Assembly (NCBI RefSeq): GCF_013348805.1
Contig: NZ_CP054690.1
Span: 62,001-126,000 of the forward strand
Direction: 5' to 3'
From: Rhodococcus sp. W8901
GTDB taxonomy: Bacteria > Actinomycetota > Actinomycetes > Mycobacteriales > Mycobacteriaceae
DNA: 64,000 nt
How positions within the stretch are numbered: position 1 is the stretch's first letter; each line of letters begins with the position of its first letter. Under the pieces are notes generated by a model. It did no database searches and had not been told where the DNA came from. It saw nothing but the letters and a program-made list of their open reading frames with translations. The position numbers and the translations under genes were made by a program. This document shows positions 1 through 8,064 of the stretch, one piece after another.

Positions 1-1
1 G

Positions 2-676
2 GTTTCGGTGACCTCGCTGGACATCCAGACCGCCACGTCAGTCACCGGACCGGATCACGACGCCTACCGTGACCAGCCGGTGAACCTCACTGCGAAGGTC
101 GAGCCGGGCGTCTCCGGCGGCACGGTGACCTTCGAGGTCGACGGCACCGCGGTCGGCACCGCGAACGTGATGGACGACGGTTCCGCGGTGCTCCCGCACA
201 CCTTCACTACCAACGGCACTCATCGAGTGATCGCTCGCTACTCGGGTGTGGAGGGGATCTCCCCGTCGGTTTCGCTGCAGTACCCGGTGAGCGTGACCGA
301 GGCCCCGGCCGCGGACGTCGCCACCACGATCACCGTCGATCCGGTCGCCTCGACCGCGAAGGGCTCGCCGGTGACGCTCACCGCCCGTCTCGACCCGGCG
401 GACGCGCGTGGCATGGTGCAGTTCAAGCTCGGTGACACGCTCCTCGGCGGACCGGTGCGGGTGGACGGGAACGGTGTCGCGACCTTGACGACGTTCTTCC
501 AGAACCCGGGCGAGTTCGTCGTCACCGCCCAGTTCACGGCCGACGCCGGCTTCATCGACTCGGCTGCGGCACCCGTGAACGTCAGCGTGACCGGTGACCC
601 GGACACGTTGCCGGGGAACGAAGGCCCGGGAAGTCTCGGTAGCTTGTCGGGGTTGTTCGGCAGCTTGGGAGGCTGA
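2..676 (+). CDS. Ig-like repeat exported/surface protein, 5' end outside window
   Basis: The reading frame is open to the first base of the window, so the GTG at position 8 is probably not the start and the N-terminus lies upstream. Two consecutive bacterial Ig-like (Big_3-type) repeats are visible, at about residues 5-97 and 105-196 counted from position 8. Each carries the typical strand pair, GTVTFEVDGT in the first and GMVQFKLGDT in the second. The C-terminus is a Gly/Ser/Leu-rich tail (GSLGSLSGLFGSLGG) with no membrane anchor or sorting signal. Such repeats usually build extracellular adhesive or structural modules; the ligand cannot be inferred. A strong terminator follows the stop codon. 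Confidence 0.75.
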   Translation, partial: VSVTSLDIQTATSVTGPDHDAYRDQPVNLTAKVEPGVSGGTVTFEVDGTAVGTANVMDDGSAVLPHTFTTNGTHRVIARYSGVEGISPSVSLQYPVSVTEAPAADVATTITVDPVASTAKGSPVTLTARLDPADARGMVQFKLGDTLLGGPVRVDGNGVATLTTFFQNPGEFVVTAQFTADAGFIDSAAAPVNVSVTGDPDTLPGNEGPGSLGSLSGLFGSLGG

Positions 677-687
677 TCTGAGTCAGG

Positions 688-727
688 CGGCGGGCCCCCT
701 CGACAAGTCGAGGGGGCCCGCCGTTTT
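688..727 (+). terminator. Rho-independent terminator after the Ig-like protein gene
   Basis: A perfect 16-bp GC-rich stem (688-703 with 708-723) with a CAAG loop is followed by TTTT at 724-727. It lies 12 bases past the stop codon of the Ig-like protein gene. Confidence 0.9.
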
Positions 728-943
728 CGATCCCCGCGCACCCGTTTCGTCGGCTCTGCGAAGGACCCCACACGGAACCGTCCGTCCGGTAACGTGCGTT
801 TACCGATCGTGCACCGTCTCGCAACGTAGACCTGCCAGTATCTACGTGTCGCGTCACCCGGAGGCGTTGTCACGGGAGGGGACGTCACGGCTCGTGGCCA
901 TGGGGAAGTGGCCACTCGGATCAGTGAGTGGGGTGCGGTGTTG

Positions 944-1858
944 ATGCGTGTGAAGAATTCTCTGACAGTGATCGGCGCCTGCGTTGCAACAGTTTTCGCT
1001 TCGGCGGTGTCGGTCGGGGTGGGGTCCGCGCAGGCTGCGCCGGCGTGCCCGAACCTCCATGTAGTCGCCATTCCGGGCACTTGGGAGACGTCGACCGAGG
1101 CCGACACTCGGCCCGGACCGGGCATGCTGGCCGCCGTCACCGATCCGCTCCCGTCGACGGCGAGGGTCGATTACGTGACGTACGCCGCGACGGCGTTCCC
1201 GTGGGAGGCAGAGGTCTACGGGGCCTCCAAGCGTGAGGCCGTCGACAATGCCCGGGCGATCATCGCCGACGCGGCCCAGCGGTGTGGCAACACCAACTTC
1301 GCGATCATCGGCTACAGCCAGGGCGCCGACGCGGCCGGTGACCTGGCCGCCGAGATCGGTACCGGACTCGGGGTGGTGCCCCCGTCCCGGATCGTGGCGG
1401 TCGGCCTGTTGTCCGATCCTCGCAGGTCCGAGGGCGACACCCTCATCGGTCCGCCTGTGATCGGCAACGGTGCGGGCGGGCCGCGGATCGGCGGCTTCGG
1501 AATGGTCACCCCGCAGACCCGGACGTTCTGCGCGGTCGGTGACCTCTACTGCTCCACGCCCAAGGACGACTTCGTCACCCGCCTGGCCGGATTCCTGGCC
1601 CAGAACTCGTCGCCGCTCGCGCCGCTCACCGGGCGGTACACGCAGGAGGCGCTGACGATCGTGCAGGATCTGATCGCGGCGGGCGGCGTGCCGACCCTGC
1701 AGGCGCAGTCGTCCGACGGCGCCAACCAGGACCGCGCCGAGAAGCTCACGCAGTTCTACGAGTCCCAGGTGCACCAGGACTACCGGGGCTACGTCGTGGA
1801 CCGCAACGGCGCGACCGCGACGTCGTGGATGGCGAACTGGTTGCGGTCGTCGGCCTGA
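944..1858 (+). CDS. Cutinase-family exported hydrolase (Culp6-like)
   Basis: 304-residue secreted alpha/beta hydrolase of the cutinase family, which cleaves ester or thioester bonds of lipids at the cell envelope. An upstream GTG at 908 is in frame, but the ATG at 944 begins a proper signal peptide: MRVKNS, a hydrophobic core, and VGSAQA cleaved before APAC. The mature protein opens with a strand ending in VAIPGTWETS, as in the mycobacterial Culp6 (Rv3802c) branch. The nucleophile elbow is IIGYSQGAD. The acid is probably the Asp of CAVGDLYC and the base the His of QVHQDYRGY, flanked by the family's disulfide cysteines. It is a single gene with a terminator behind it. Substrate is not decidable; the Culp6-like opening is the only hint of a role in mycolate or phospholipid metabolism. 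Confidence 0.85.
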   Translation: MRVKNSLTVIGACVATVFASAVSVGVGSAQAAPACPNLHVVAIPGTWETSTEADTRPGPGMLAAVTDPLPSTARVDYVTYAATAFPWEAEVYGASKREAVDNARAIIADAAQRCGNTNFAIIGYSQGADAAGDLAAEIGTGLGVVPPSRIVAVGLLSDPRRSEGDTLIGPPVIGNGAGGPRIGGFGMVTPQTRTFCAVGDLYCSTPKDDFVTRLAGFLAQNSSPLAPLTGRYTQEALTIVQDLIAAGGVPTLQAQSSDGANQDRAEKLTQFYESQVHQDYRGYVVDRNGATATSWMANWLRSSA

Positions 1859-1873
1859 CGAGCACGGGGTAGA

Positions 1874-1898
1874 GCCCGCGAGCCGACGGCTCGCGGGC
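1874..1898. terminator. Hairpin between convergent cutinase and lipoprotein genes
   Basis: An 11-bp perfect stem (1874-1884 with 1888-1898) with a 3-base loop lies between convergent genes. The T-tract is poor. It probably terminates both transcripts. Confidence 0.7.
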
Positions 1899-1909
1899 CC
1901 TCTCGATTG

Positions 1910-2509
1910 TCAGCAGTACGTCCGCTCCGCGGTCGAGACATAGATCTCCGCGATCCGATCCGCCGGCATCGGGAGGAACTGTGCGTACGCCGTTCCGACC
2001 GAATCGAATTCGGCCAGCACGCTCGACCGGGCGTCGCCGCGCGCGAGAGCCTCGCACGTGCCCTGTGCGTACAACACCTCGGCGGCGTCCATGCCCGTCG
2101 GTGGGATCCCCGCCACCCGTAACGCGGCGAGATAGCGCTGCCCGCGCTCCCCGGAGTCGGCGACGATCCGGTCGGGGGAGCGGCTGTCGATGCCGCCCGC
2201 TGCAGGGGGCGCCGGCGGCAGCGGGGCCGGTGGCGGCACCGTCGTCACCGGTGGCGCAGGGGCCGCGGTCGTGGTGGGCGGGGCTGGAGCAGTGGGCGAT
2301 TCGGCCGCAGGCGTCGGGGCGGCCGTGGCCTCGGCCGGTATCGACGTTGCCGACGATGCCGACGATGCCGACGACGTGGAGGACGACGCCGCGGCCGTTG
2401 TGGTGTCGTGCTCCGCGCGGACCGTGCCGGAGTCCGCGCCGCTGCACCCGGCGAGGAGCAGTGCGCCGGCGGCCGCGACCACGACGGTAACTGCACGTGT
2501 GCTGGTCAT
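1910..2509 (-). CDS. DUF732-domain lipoprotein
   Basis: 199-residue predicted lipoprotein. The N-terminus MTSTRAVTVVV, a hydrophobic stretch and the lipobox LLAGC (Cys about residue 22) mark export and lipid anchoring. Residues 25-110 are a low-complexity Ala/Ser/Thr/Pro linker, typical of proteins spanning the actinobacterial wall. The C-terminal ~75 residues are a DUF732 domain, a small helical exported domain common in mycobacteria and rhodococci, with the pattern RYLAALRVAGIP, a conserved Cys in YAQGTCEAL and a terminal Cys in AERTYC that could form a disulfide. The function of DUF732 proteins is unknown. It is transcribed alone, divergently from the secreted protein gene downstream. Confidence 0.8.
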   Translation of the reverse strand: MTSTRAVTVVVAAAGALLLAGCSGADSGTVRAEHDTTTAAASSSTSSASSASSATSIPAEATAAPTPAAESPTAPAPPTTTAAPAPPVTTVPPPAPLPPAPPAAGGIDSRSPDRIVADSGERGQRYLAALRVAGIPPTGMDAAEVLYAQGTCEALARGDARSSVLAEFDSVGTAYAQFLPMPADRIAEIYVSTAERTYC

Positions 2510-2623
2510 GGTCGATCAGTCTTGCACGCAAAACTACCGACTGGTAGACCCTAATCTCCGTAGCGGCGGAAAGCGGCGAATTCCCCATTCGTCGGCATTG
2601 CGCTGTGGTATAAACCAGCTCAG

Positions 2624-2642
2624 CTGTTACCGCCTGTAACAG
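2624..2642. promoter_or_regulatory. Inverted repeat in the 339-base divergent gap 2510-2848
   Basis: A perfect 7-5-7 inverted repeat, CTGTTAC-CGCCT-GTAACAG, sits in the gap between the divergent lipoprotein and secreted-protein genes. The position suits a regulator-binding site; the regulator is unknown. I recognise no gene in the rest of the gap. Confidence 0.4.
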
Positions 2643-2848
2643 TGGAACTCGCGCAGAGTTCGTTCCCGAAAATGCAGACTGCTGCGGGTTTTCGGGGCCG
2701 TCTCCGGTGCTGTGGAACGCTGACCGCGCTGCGCAGCAGATTGATTCACCGTAGTTCGCGGCGGGCTTGCGTCCGTCGCAGTTCGTTACCTCTGCGCGTC
2801 CGCAAACGCGGTCGCGTGTGTCGAGTGTTCGGTAACTGAGGAGAACGC

Positions 2849-3739
2849 GTGAAGAACGATTCGTCTAATTCGTGGTGGCGCGCCGGTAAGCGCGTGGCCG
2901 TTGTGGGGGGCGCGATCGGTGCGTCCATGGCATTGCTGGCGCCCTTGGCATCGGCTGATCCGGTGACCACGCCGGTCCCGGGCGGCGCGGTGTGCGACCC
3001 GGACCTCACCGAGGCATGCCTGTCCGTCGTCGTCAGAAACGGCACGTTCTCGAACAACGGCTTCACCCTGCCGATCGGTGACGGTGACATGATCATCGCC
3101 GGCAACCTGGGCGAGGTGGACTTCGTTCCGCGGGACGACGGCAGCAACGGCGTCTACAGCAAGCCGCTGACCGTGCCCGGTGGCGTGCTCGGGATCGATC
3201 TTCCGTTCGACAACCTGTTCGGGCTGGCCGCGGTGACGTCGACCGTGGAGGCGGTGGATGCTCCGGTCTTCAACGGGATCATCACCGATTTCGACATGAC
3301 GCTGCCGGTGAGGCTGAAGATCGACAACCCGTTCCTCGGCGACAACTGCTACATCGGGACCGAGGATGCCCCCGTGGTGTTCGAGTTGAACAAGTCGAAC
3401 CCGATGGACGATCTGCCCGTCACCGACATAACCACTCCGTATCCCGCGGGAACCGCTGCGATCGACAACATCCAGAACACGGCGACGGATTTCCAGCTCC
3501 CGGGCGCCACGGGTTGCGGTCCGTTCGGGATGCTCAACCCGATCGTCAACTGGCGAGCCAAGGTGCCCGCCGAGTCCGGTACGACGCTGACGACGAAGTC
3601 CACCGGATTCCTGTTCCCGGCGAACGCCGGGGGCACCGATCCGCTCGACGACTCGGGGACCGGCGCCGGTTCGAGCGGTTCCGGTGGCTCCAGTGGTTCG
3701 AGCGGCTCCGGTGGTTCGAGCGGCTCCAGCGGTAGCTGA
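2849..3739 (+). CDS. Exported protein of unknown function with Gly/Ser tail
   Basis: 296-residue secreted protein that I can place only as an actinobacterial exported hypothetical. The ATG... start is a GTG at 2849, preceded by GAGGAGA. A signal peptide covers residues 1-36 (charged start with RAGKR, hydrophobic core, LAPLASA cleaved before DPVTTP). The mature part, about 220 residues, is mostly beta-rich and contains four cysteines (VCDPDLTEAC, DNCYIG, TGCGPFG), suggesting two disulfides. Residues from about 270 to the end are almost pure Gly/Ser (GSSGSGGSSGSS), probably a flexible spacer in or through the wall. There is no lipobox, sortase motif or membrane anchor, and no enzyme motif. Confidence 0.7.
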   Translation: MKNDSSNSWWRAGKRVAVVGGAIGASMALLAPLASADPVTTPVPGGAVCDPDLTEACLSVVVRNGTFSNNGFTLPIGDGDMIIAGNLGEVDFVPRDDGSNGVYSKPLTVPGGVLGIDLPFDNLFGLAAVTSTVEAVDAPVFNGIITDFDMTLPVRLKIDNPFLGDNCYIGTEDAPVVFELNKSNPMDDLPVTDITTPYPAGTAAIDNIQNTATDFQLPGATGCGPFGMLNPIVNWRAKVPAESGTTLTTKSTGFLFPANAGGTDPLDDSGTGAGSSGSGGSSGSSGSGGSSGSSGS

Positions 3740-3757
3740 TCTCGCATGACGCGCGGG

Positions 3758-3791
3758 CGTCCCGTCGATCCGTCGGGGGATCGGCGGGACG
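3758..3791. terminator. Hairpin between convergent genes
   Basis: A 14-bp stem (3758-3771 with 3778-3791, one G-U pair) with a 6-base loop lies between the convergent secreted-protein and SDR genes. It probably acts as a bidirectional terminator. Confidence 0.65.
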
Positions 3792-3801
3792 TCCGTCGGC
3801 G

Positions 3802-4608
3802 TCAGCGCAGGCCGTGGAAGCGGGCCATCATCTTCTCGGTGACGGCGCGCGGCGCGAGGCGGCGCACGGTGAACACCAGCGGTGCCATGTTGCCGACGGC
3901 GTAGAGCGGCTTCGGCTTGTCCGCCTCGATCGCCTTGACGACCAGCTCGGCCACCTTCTCGGCCCGGATGCCGCGATCCTCGTTGCGCTGCATCGCATTC
4001 GCGACGGTCGTGTAGTCGCCCGTGTAGGGGGATCCGTCGCCGATGTAGCGGGTGCGGCGGTCGCCGATGCCGGTCGCGATGGTGCCCGGCTCGACGGTGG
4101 TGAGCCACACCCCGAACGGGCTCAGCTCGCGGCGCGCCGCCGACGCGAACCCCTTGAGCGCGCACTTCGCGGCGACGTACGACGATCGGAACGCGAGCGG
4201 AAAGCTCGCGAGCATCGAGCCCACCATCACCACTCGGCCGTAGCCTCGCTCGCGCATCCTCGGCAGCAGCAACTGGGTCAGCTGTACCGCGCCGAGGACG
4301 TTCACCTGGAACAGCCGGTCGATCGCGTCGGTGGGCAGCTCCTCGAACGGGCCCATCTGGCTCTCGCCGGCGTTGTTGACGAGGACGTCCACATCGCCCG
4401 CGGCCCGCGCGCACGCCTCGATGCTCGTCCGGTCGGACAGGTCCAGGGCGAGGTACTCGACCCCCCTGATCCTCGAGTTGTCCTGCAGGGCAGCGGGATT
4501 GCGGGTGGTACCCAGCACCCGGTAGCCGCGCGCCACCAGCAGGCGTGCCACCTCCCGGCCGATGCCGGACGACGCACCCGTCACCAGCGCGGTGCGGCCC
4601 GCGCTCAT
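3802..4608 (-). CDS. Short-chain dehydrogenase/reductase (SDR)
   Basis: 268-residue classical SDR, an NAD(P)(H)-dependent oxidoreductase of alcohols and ketones. The cofactor motif is TGASSGIG near residue 9, the NNAG motif is in VLVNNAGES, and the active site is Ser in VGSMLAS with YVAAK (Tyr and Lys). The frame is open further upstream, but the ATG at 4608 overlaps the stop of the preceding FAD-dehydrogenase gene as ATGA. That indicates translational coupling and fixes the start. It is the third gene of a TetR / FAD-dehydrogenase / SDR operon, so it probably acts on the same substrate family as the dehydrogenase. Substrate unknown. Confidence 0.85.
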   Translation of the reverse strand: MSAGRTALVTGASSGIGREVARLLVARGYRVLGTTRNPAALQDNSRIRGVEYLALDLSDRTSIEACARAAGDVDVLVNNAGESQMGPFEELPTDAIDRLFQVNVLGAVQLTQLLLPRMRERGYGRVVMVGSMLASFPLAFRSSYVAAKCALKGFASAARRELSPFGVWLTTVEPGTIATGIGDRRTRYIGDGSPYTGDYTTVANAMQRNEDRGIRAEKVAELVVKAIEADKPKPLYAVGNMAPLVFTVRRLAPRAVTEKMMARFHGLR

Positions 4609-6266
4609 CCGAGGCTCCGTCCCAGTGCGCGCCCGGCGGCCCGTCCGGAGAAGATGCAACCACCCAGGAACGTGCCCTCGAGCGCGTTGTAGCCGTGCAC
4701 GCCGCCGCCGCCGAACCCGGCCACCTCACCGGCCGCGTAGAGGCCGTCGAAGACACTGCCGTCGGGCCGGATCACCTGCGAGTCCAGGTTGGTCTCGAGG
4801 CCGCCGAGGGTCTTGCGGGTGAGCAGGTTCAGGCGCACCGCGATCATCGGCCCGTGCGCCGGATCCTGCAGACGGTGCGGCTTGGCGACGCGAATCACCT
4901 TGTCCGGCAGGTAGGAACGCGCGTTGTTGATCGCCATCATCTGCATGTCCTTGGAGTAGGAGTTGTCCACCTCGCGGTCGCGGGCGGTCACCTCCCGCTC
5001 CACCTGCGCGTAATCGAGCGGGGGACCGGGGTTGATCGCGTTCATGCCGTCGACGAGGTCGCGCAGGTTGTCGCGGACCACGAAGTCCTCGCCGTGCTGC
5101 TTGAAGGCCTCGACGGGGCCCGGCGCCCCCTTCTTGACGCGCCCCAGCAGCAGCTTGAGGTCCTTGCCGGTCATGTCGGGGTTCTGTTCGGACCCCGACA
5201 ACGCGAACTCCTTCTCGATGATCGACTGCGTGAGGATGTACCAGGAGTGGTCCTGCCCGGTGCTCAGGATGTGCTTCAGCGTGGCGAGGGTGTCGAAGCC
5301 GGGGAACAGCGGCACCGGCAGGCGCTTGCCGGTCGCGTCCAACCACAGCGAGGACGGGCCGGGAATGATGCGGATCGCGTGGTTGGGCCAGATCGGATCC
5401 CAGTTGACGATGCCTTCGGTGTAGTGCCACATGCGGTCCCGGTTGACGATGTTGCCGCCGGCGTCCTCGGTGATCCCGAGCATGCGGCCGTCGACGTGCG
5501 CGGGGACCCCGGTGATCATCCGCTCGGGCGCACGGCCCAGGCGGTCGACGGGCCAATTCTTCTTCACCAGTTCGAAGTTGCCGCCGATGCCGCCGGACGT
5601 GACGACGACCGCCTGGGCGCGCAACTCGAATTCGCCTGCGGGAGTGCGCGACGACTTCACGCCCCGCGGCTCGGTGGACGGTTCCAGAACGGTGCCGCGC
5701 ACGCCGACCACGGCGCCGGACTCGACGATCAGCTCGTCCACCTGGTGCCGGTAGCGGAAGGTGACCTGGCCGCGGCTCGCGGCGTCGAGGACGGGCTCGC
5801 GGAAGACCCGCACCACCTCGGGGCCGGTGCCCCACGTGATGTGGAACCGCGGCACCGAGTTGCCGTGACCGTACGCGAGTCCGGCGCCGCGCTCGGCCCA
5901 GCCGACGTTCGGCATCAGCCGCAGCCCCAGATCGTTCAGGTACGAACGCTTCTCGCCGGCCGCGAAGTCGACGTACGCCTCGGCCCACTGCCGGGGCCAG
6001 TGATCCTCACGGTCACGGTCGAAGCCGGCGCTGCCCATCCAGTCCTGCAGGGCCAGTTCACGTGAGTCCTTGATGCCCATCCGGCGCTGCTCGGGGCTGT
6101 CGACGAAGAAGAGCCCGCCGAGCGACCAGAAAGCCTGCCCGCCCAGGTTTTCCACGTTCTCCTGGTCGACGACCAGCACCCTGCGCCCGGCCTTGACGAG
6201 TTCGTGTGTCGCGACCAGACCTGCCAGTCCCGCTCCGACCACGATGACGTCGGCTTCTGTTGCCAC
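4605..6266 (-). CDS. FAD-binding dehydrogenase (3-ketosteroid dehydrogenase superfamily, Rv0785-like)
   Basis: 553-residue flavoprotein of the fumarate reductase / 3-ketosteroid delta-1-dehydrogenase superfamily. The Rossmann FAD motif is VVGAGLAGLVA at residues 10-20, followed by ENLGGQAFWSLGG. The C-terminal FAD contact is YAAGEVAGFGGGGVHGYN. The length and the GGLFFVD and NLLTRKTLGGL blocks match the actinobacterial FAD-binding dehydrogenase branch that includes M. tuberculosis Rv0785, rather than true KstD. It removes hydrogen from a carbon-carbon bond next to a carbonyl, or works in reverse. It is co-transcribed with the SDR (4-base overlap) and the TetR regulator 3 bases upstream. Cytoplasmic; no signal peptide. 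Substrate unknown. Confidence 0.85.
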   Translation of the reverse strand: MATEADVIVVGAGLAGLVATHELVKAGRRVLVVDQENVENLGGQAFWSLGGLFFVDSPEQRRMGIKDSRELALQDWMGSAGFDRDREDHWPRQWAEAYVDFAAGEKRSYLNDLGLRLMPNVGWAERGAGLAYGHGNSVPRFHITWGTGPEVVRVFREPVLDAASRGQVTFRYRHQVDELIVESGAVVGVRGTVLEPSTEPRGVKSSRTPAGEFELRAQAVVVTSGGIGGNFELVKKNWPVDRLGRAPERMITGVPAHVDGRMLGITEDAGGNIVNRDRMWHYTEGIVNWDPIWPNHAIRIIPGPSSLWLDATGKRLPVPLFPGFDTLATLKHILSTGQDHSWYILTQSIIEKEFALSGSEQNPDMTGKDLKLLLGRVKKGAPGPVEAFKQHGEDFVVRDNLRDLVDGMNAINPGPPLDYAQVEREVTARDREVDNSYSKDMQMMAINNARSYLPDKVIRVAKPHRLQDPAHGPMIAVRLNLLTRKTLGGLETNLDSQVIRPDGSVFDGLYAAGEVAGFGGGGVHGYNALEGTFLGGCIFSGRAAGRALGRSLG

Positions 6267-6269
6267 GGC

Positions 6270-6941
6270 CTATCTCCTGTCCGTATCGGTACTGCTGCTG
6301 TAACTGCTCACGACGGTGACGAACAGGCGTTCGCGCGCCTGCCGCACCGCCTCGTTGTGGGGTTCCATGAGGACCTGGATGCTGGTGCCGTCGTGGAGGG
6401 CGACGAGCGCGCGGCCGAGCGCCTCCCGATCGGTGACCCGGCGGCCCGCGGCGGCGAGGGCGTCCTCGATGATCGGCATGATCGTCTGCAGGATCGCGTC
6501 CTCCCGTGCCACCATCACGCGGGTGAGTGCCGGGTTGCGCAGTGCGTGTGCGGTGAACTCGGCGGTGATGCGGTACCACGCGTCGTCGACGGGGATGGCC
6601 GCGAGGACGAGCGCGACGGCCGGCTCGAGTGTCATGGTCGACGGCCGTGAGGCCGCGTCGGCGAGGGCGGTGCGGATGCCGTCGAGCATCTGTGCGGAGC
6701 GCTGCTCCCACATGGCGAGGAACAACTCGTCGAGCGAGGTGAAGTTCGAGTAGAACGCGCCCCGGGTGTAGCCGGCCCGATCGCAGACCTGCTCGACGGT
6801 GGAGCGTCCGAACCCCTCCGCCGCGAACACCTCGCCGGCGGCGTCGAGCAGGCGCTGGCGGGTCTCCGCGCGTCGCTTCGTGACCCGCCGGGGCTTGGCG
6901 TCGGCGCCCGCGGCGCCGGTCGTGGATTCGGACGTCTGCAC
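6270..6941 (-). CDS. TetR-family regulator of the FAD-dehydrogenase operon
   Basis: 223-residue TetR repressor. The N-terminal HTH occupies about residues 20-66, with RLLDAAGEVFAAEGF, TVEQVCDRAGYTRGA and FYSNFTSLDEL. The remaining helices form the ligand-binding and dimer domain. It starts at a GTG preceded by GGGGGTGA. The dehydrogenase gene begins 3 bases after its stop, so it most likely regulates this operon. A perfect palindrome at 6978-6993 in its promoter region is the probable operator, implying autoregulation. Confidence 0.88.
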   Translation of the reverse strand: MQTSESTTGAAGADAKPRRVTKRRAETRQRLLDAAGEVFAAEGFGRSTVEQVCDRAGYTRGAFYSNFTSLDELFLAMWEQRSAQMLDGIRTALADAASRPSTMTLEPAVALVLAAIPVDDAWYRITAEFTAHALRNPALTRVMVAREDAILQTIMPIIEDALAAAGRRVTDREALGRALVALHDGTSIQVLMEPHNEAVRQARERLFVTVVSSYSSSTDTDRR

Positions 6942-6977
6942 TGGTCACCCCCGGTTTCAGGATCGGAGAACCCTTTC

Positions 6978-6993
6978 GATACAAAACTGTATC
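6978..6993. promoter_or_regulatory. Probable TetR operator
   Basis: A perfect 6-4-6 inverted repeat, GATACA-AAAC-TGTATC, lies in the 54-base divergent gap upstream of the TetR gene and ends 2 bases before the ATG of the plus-strand neighbour. Size and symmetry are typical of TetR sites. It could control both directions. Confidence 0.6.
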
Positions 6994-6995
6994 CG

Positions 6996-7517
6996 ATGAA
7001 CAGGGCGCGTACCGTCGGAATTGTGCAGGTCTGGTACGTGAGCTACGGGTCCAACATGTCGCGGGCCCGCCTGGACTGCTACCTGCGCGGCGGATGTCCG
7101 GCCGGGGGCGGGCGCACGTACACCGGGGCCCGAGATCCGGGCGCGCCCGCCGACCGCGTCGCCGTCCGACTGCCCGGCACGGTGCACTTCGCGGGCGAAT
7201 CCCTCGTGTGGGGTGGCGGGCGCGCGTTCTACGACCCGGAGGTGCCCGGTGATACCGCCGCCTGCGCGTATCTGGTGACCGCCGAGCAGTTCGACGACAT
7301 CCACGCGCAGGAACCGGCCTGCTACGACCGCATCGTCGATCTCGGGGACCGCGACGGCGCGCCACTGCGCACGTTCACGTCCGTCGTGGGCCGCGGTGAC
7401 GTCGCCCCGACCGAGCCGTCGGCCCCGTATCTCGCCACGATGACGACGGGACTTCGCGAGGTGTTCGGTTGGAATTCCGAACGGGCACAGGCCTATCTGC
7501 GCCGTTTGGTGGGCTGA
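6996..7517 (+). CDS. Gamma-glutamylcyclotransferase-fold protein (GGCT/AIG2-like)
   Basis: 173-residue cytoplasmic protein with the GGCT-like fold. The hallmark is VWYVSYGSNMSRARLDCY near the N-terminus: the YGSNM loop binds the substrate carboxylate in gamma-glutamylcyclotransferases, which release 5-oxoproline from gamma-glutamyl compounds. A Glu in TAEQFDDIHAQE could be the acid-base residue, but the alignment here is uncertain, so another function in this fold is possible. The ATG at 6996 is nearly on top of the TetR operator; an in-frame GTG at 7023 would also preserve the YGSNM core. It runs divergently from the TetR gene and may share its operator. Confidence 0.7.
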   Translation: MNRARTVGIVQVWYVSYGSNMSRARLDCYLRGGCPAGGGRTYTGARDPGAPADRVAVRLPGTVHFAGESLVWGGGRAFYDPEVPGDTAACAYLVTAEQFDDIHAQEPACYDRIVDLGDRDGAPLRTFTSVVGRGDVAPTEPSAPYLATMTTGLREVFGWNSERAQAYLRRLVG

Positions 7518-7573
7518 CCAGGGTACCGTCGGGAAGCCGCACGCTGTGGCGGCGCTCACAGAAAGAGGATCTG

Positions 7574-7867
7574 ATGTCGAATCTGCATGTCGTAGCGACC
7601 ATTCCGGCCAAGTCCGGATCCGAGAACGTGGTGCGTGCCGCGCTCACCACGCTCGCGGAGGCCACCCGCAAGGAGGATGGCTGCGTGTCGTACGACCTGT
7701 ACGAGTCGGCGTCGGCGCCGGGCACGTTCGTCGTGGTCGAGGTGTGGGCGGGTCAGGACGCGCTCGACGCGCACATGAAGTCCCCGCACATGCGTGAGGC
7801 GGCCGGTGCCTTCGGTTCGCACCTCTCGGCCGCCCCCGGCATCCACCCGCTGCGCCCCGTTTCCTGA
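7574..7867 (+). CDS. Antibiotic biosynthesis monooxygenase (ABM)-domain protein
   Basis: 97-residue dimeric ferredoxin-like ABM protein (MSNLHVVATIPAKSG...). The family covers cofactor-free monooxygenases for quinols and haem-cleaving enzymes. The features are the N-terminal strand, EDGCVSYDLYES and the terminal HLSAAPG. The frame is open upstream, but the ATG at 7574 has AGAGGA at the right distance and starts directly at the domain. It stands alone, 56 bases after the GGCT-like gene and in the same direction. Its substrate cannot be inferred. Confidence 0.8.
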   Translation: MSNLHVVATIPAKSGSENVVRAALTTLAEATRKEDGCVSYDLYESASAPGTFVVVEVWAGQDALDAHMKSPHMREAAGAFGSHLSAAPGIHPLRPVS

Positions 7868-7873
7868 TCTTGC

Positions 7874-7939
7874 CCGCGTTTTGCGCACTTACCGGCCCTG
7901 TTCGGGCCCGCGGATCAGCGATAAGTGCGCAAAACGCGG
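7874..7939. repeat. 66-bp hairpin element, copy 1
   Basis: Arms 7874-7894 and 7919-7939 pair over 20 of 21 positions (one mismatch at 7892/7921), with a 24-base loop that holds a small inner GCCC/GGGC hairpin. The arm core GCGTTTTGCGCACTTA recurs at 10225-10290. It lies 6 bases past the ABM stop codon and may also terminate transcription. Confidence 0.85.
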
Positions 7940-7990
7940 TATCGGGGGGTTCCGATCGCCGTGACAGGTGTCCGACACCACGCCGACCGA

Positions 7991-8017
7991 TCTCACGTTT
8001 TCGCGTCCTCTGTCGTC
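7991..8017 (+). promoter_or_regulatory. Candidate ECF41-type promoter
   Basis: TCTCACG at 7991-7997 and CGTC at 8014-8017 are 16 bases apart. The published ECF41 consensus, from memory, is TGTCACA then 16 bases then CGTC. The -35 matches 5 of 7 and the -10 fully. It lies 48 bases ahead of the oxidoreductase/sigma operon, consistent with autoregulation. Confidence 0.5.
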
Positions 8018-8064
8018 AGTAGTGCAGGAGCCCGCACCCGGCGGGCGCGAGGCAGGAGACCGTC

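Noticed and set aside
2350-2400. GAC/GCC triplet repeats
   Set aside because: They encode the low-complexity linker of the DUF732 lipoprotein and are in frame; no separate element.
3655-3736. Tandem repeats at the end of the secreted protein gene as a CRISPR or regulatory repeat
   Set aside because: They are in frame and encode the Gly/Ser tail; repeat units are short and have no spacers.
4605-6266. Annotation as 3-ketosteroid delta-1-dehydrogenase KstD
   Set aside because: Length and blocks fit the wider FAD-binding dehydrogenase group (Rv0785-like), and no steroid genes are adjacent; the KstD catalytic Tyr set could not be confirmed.
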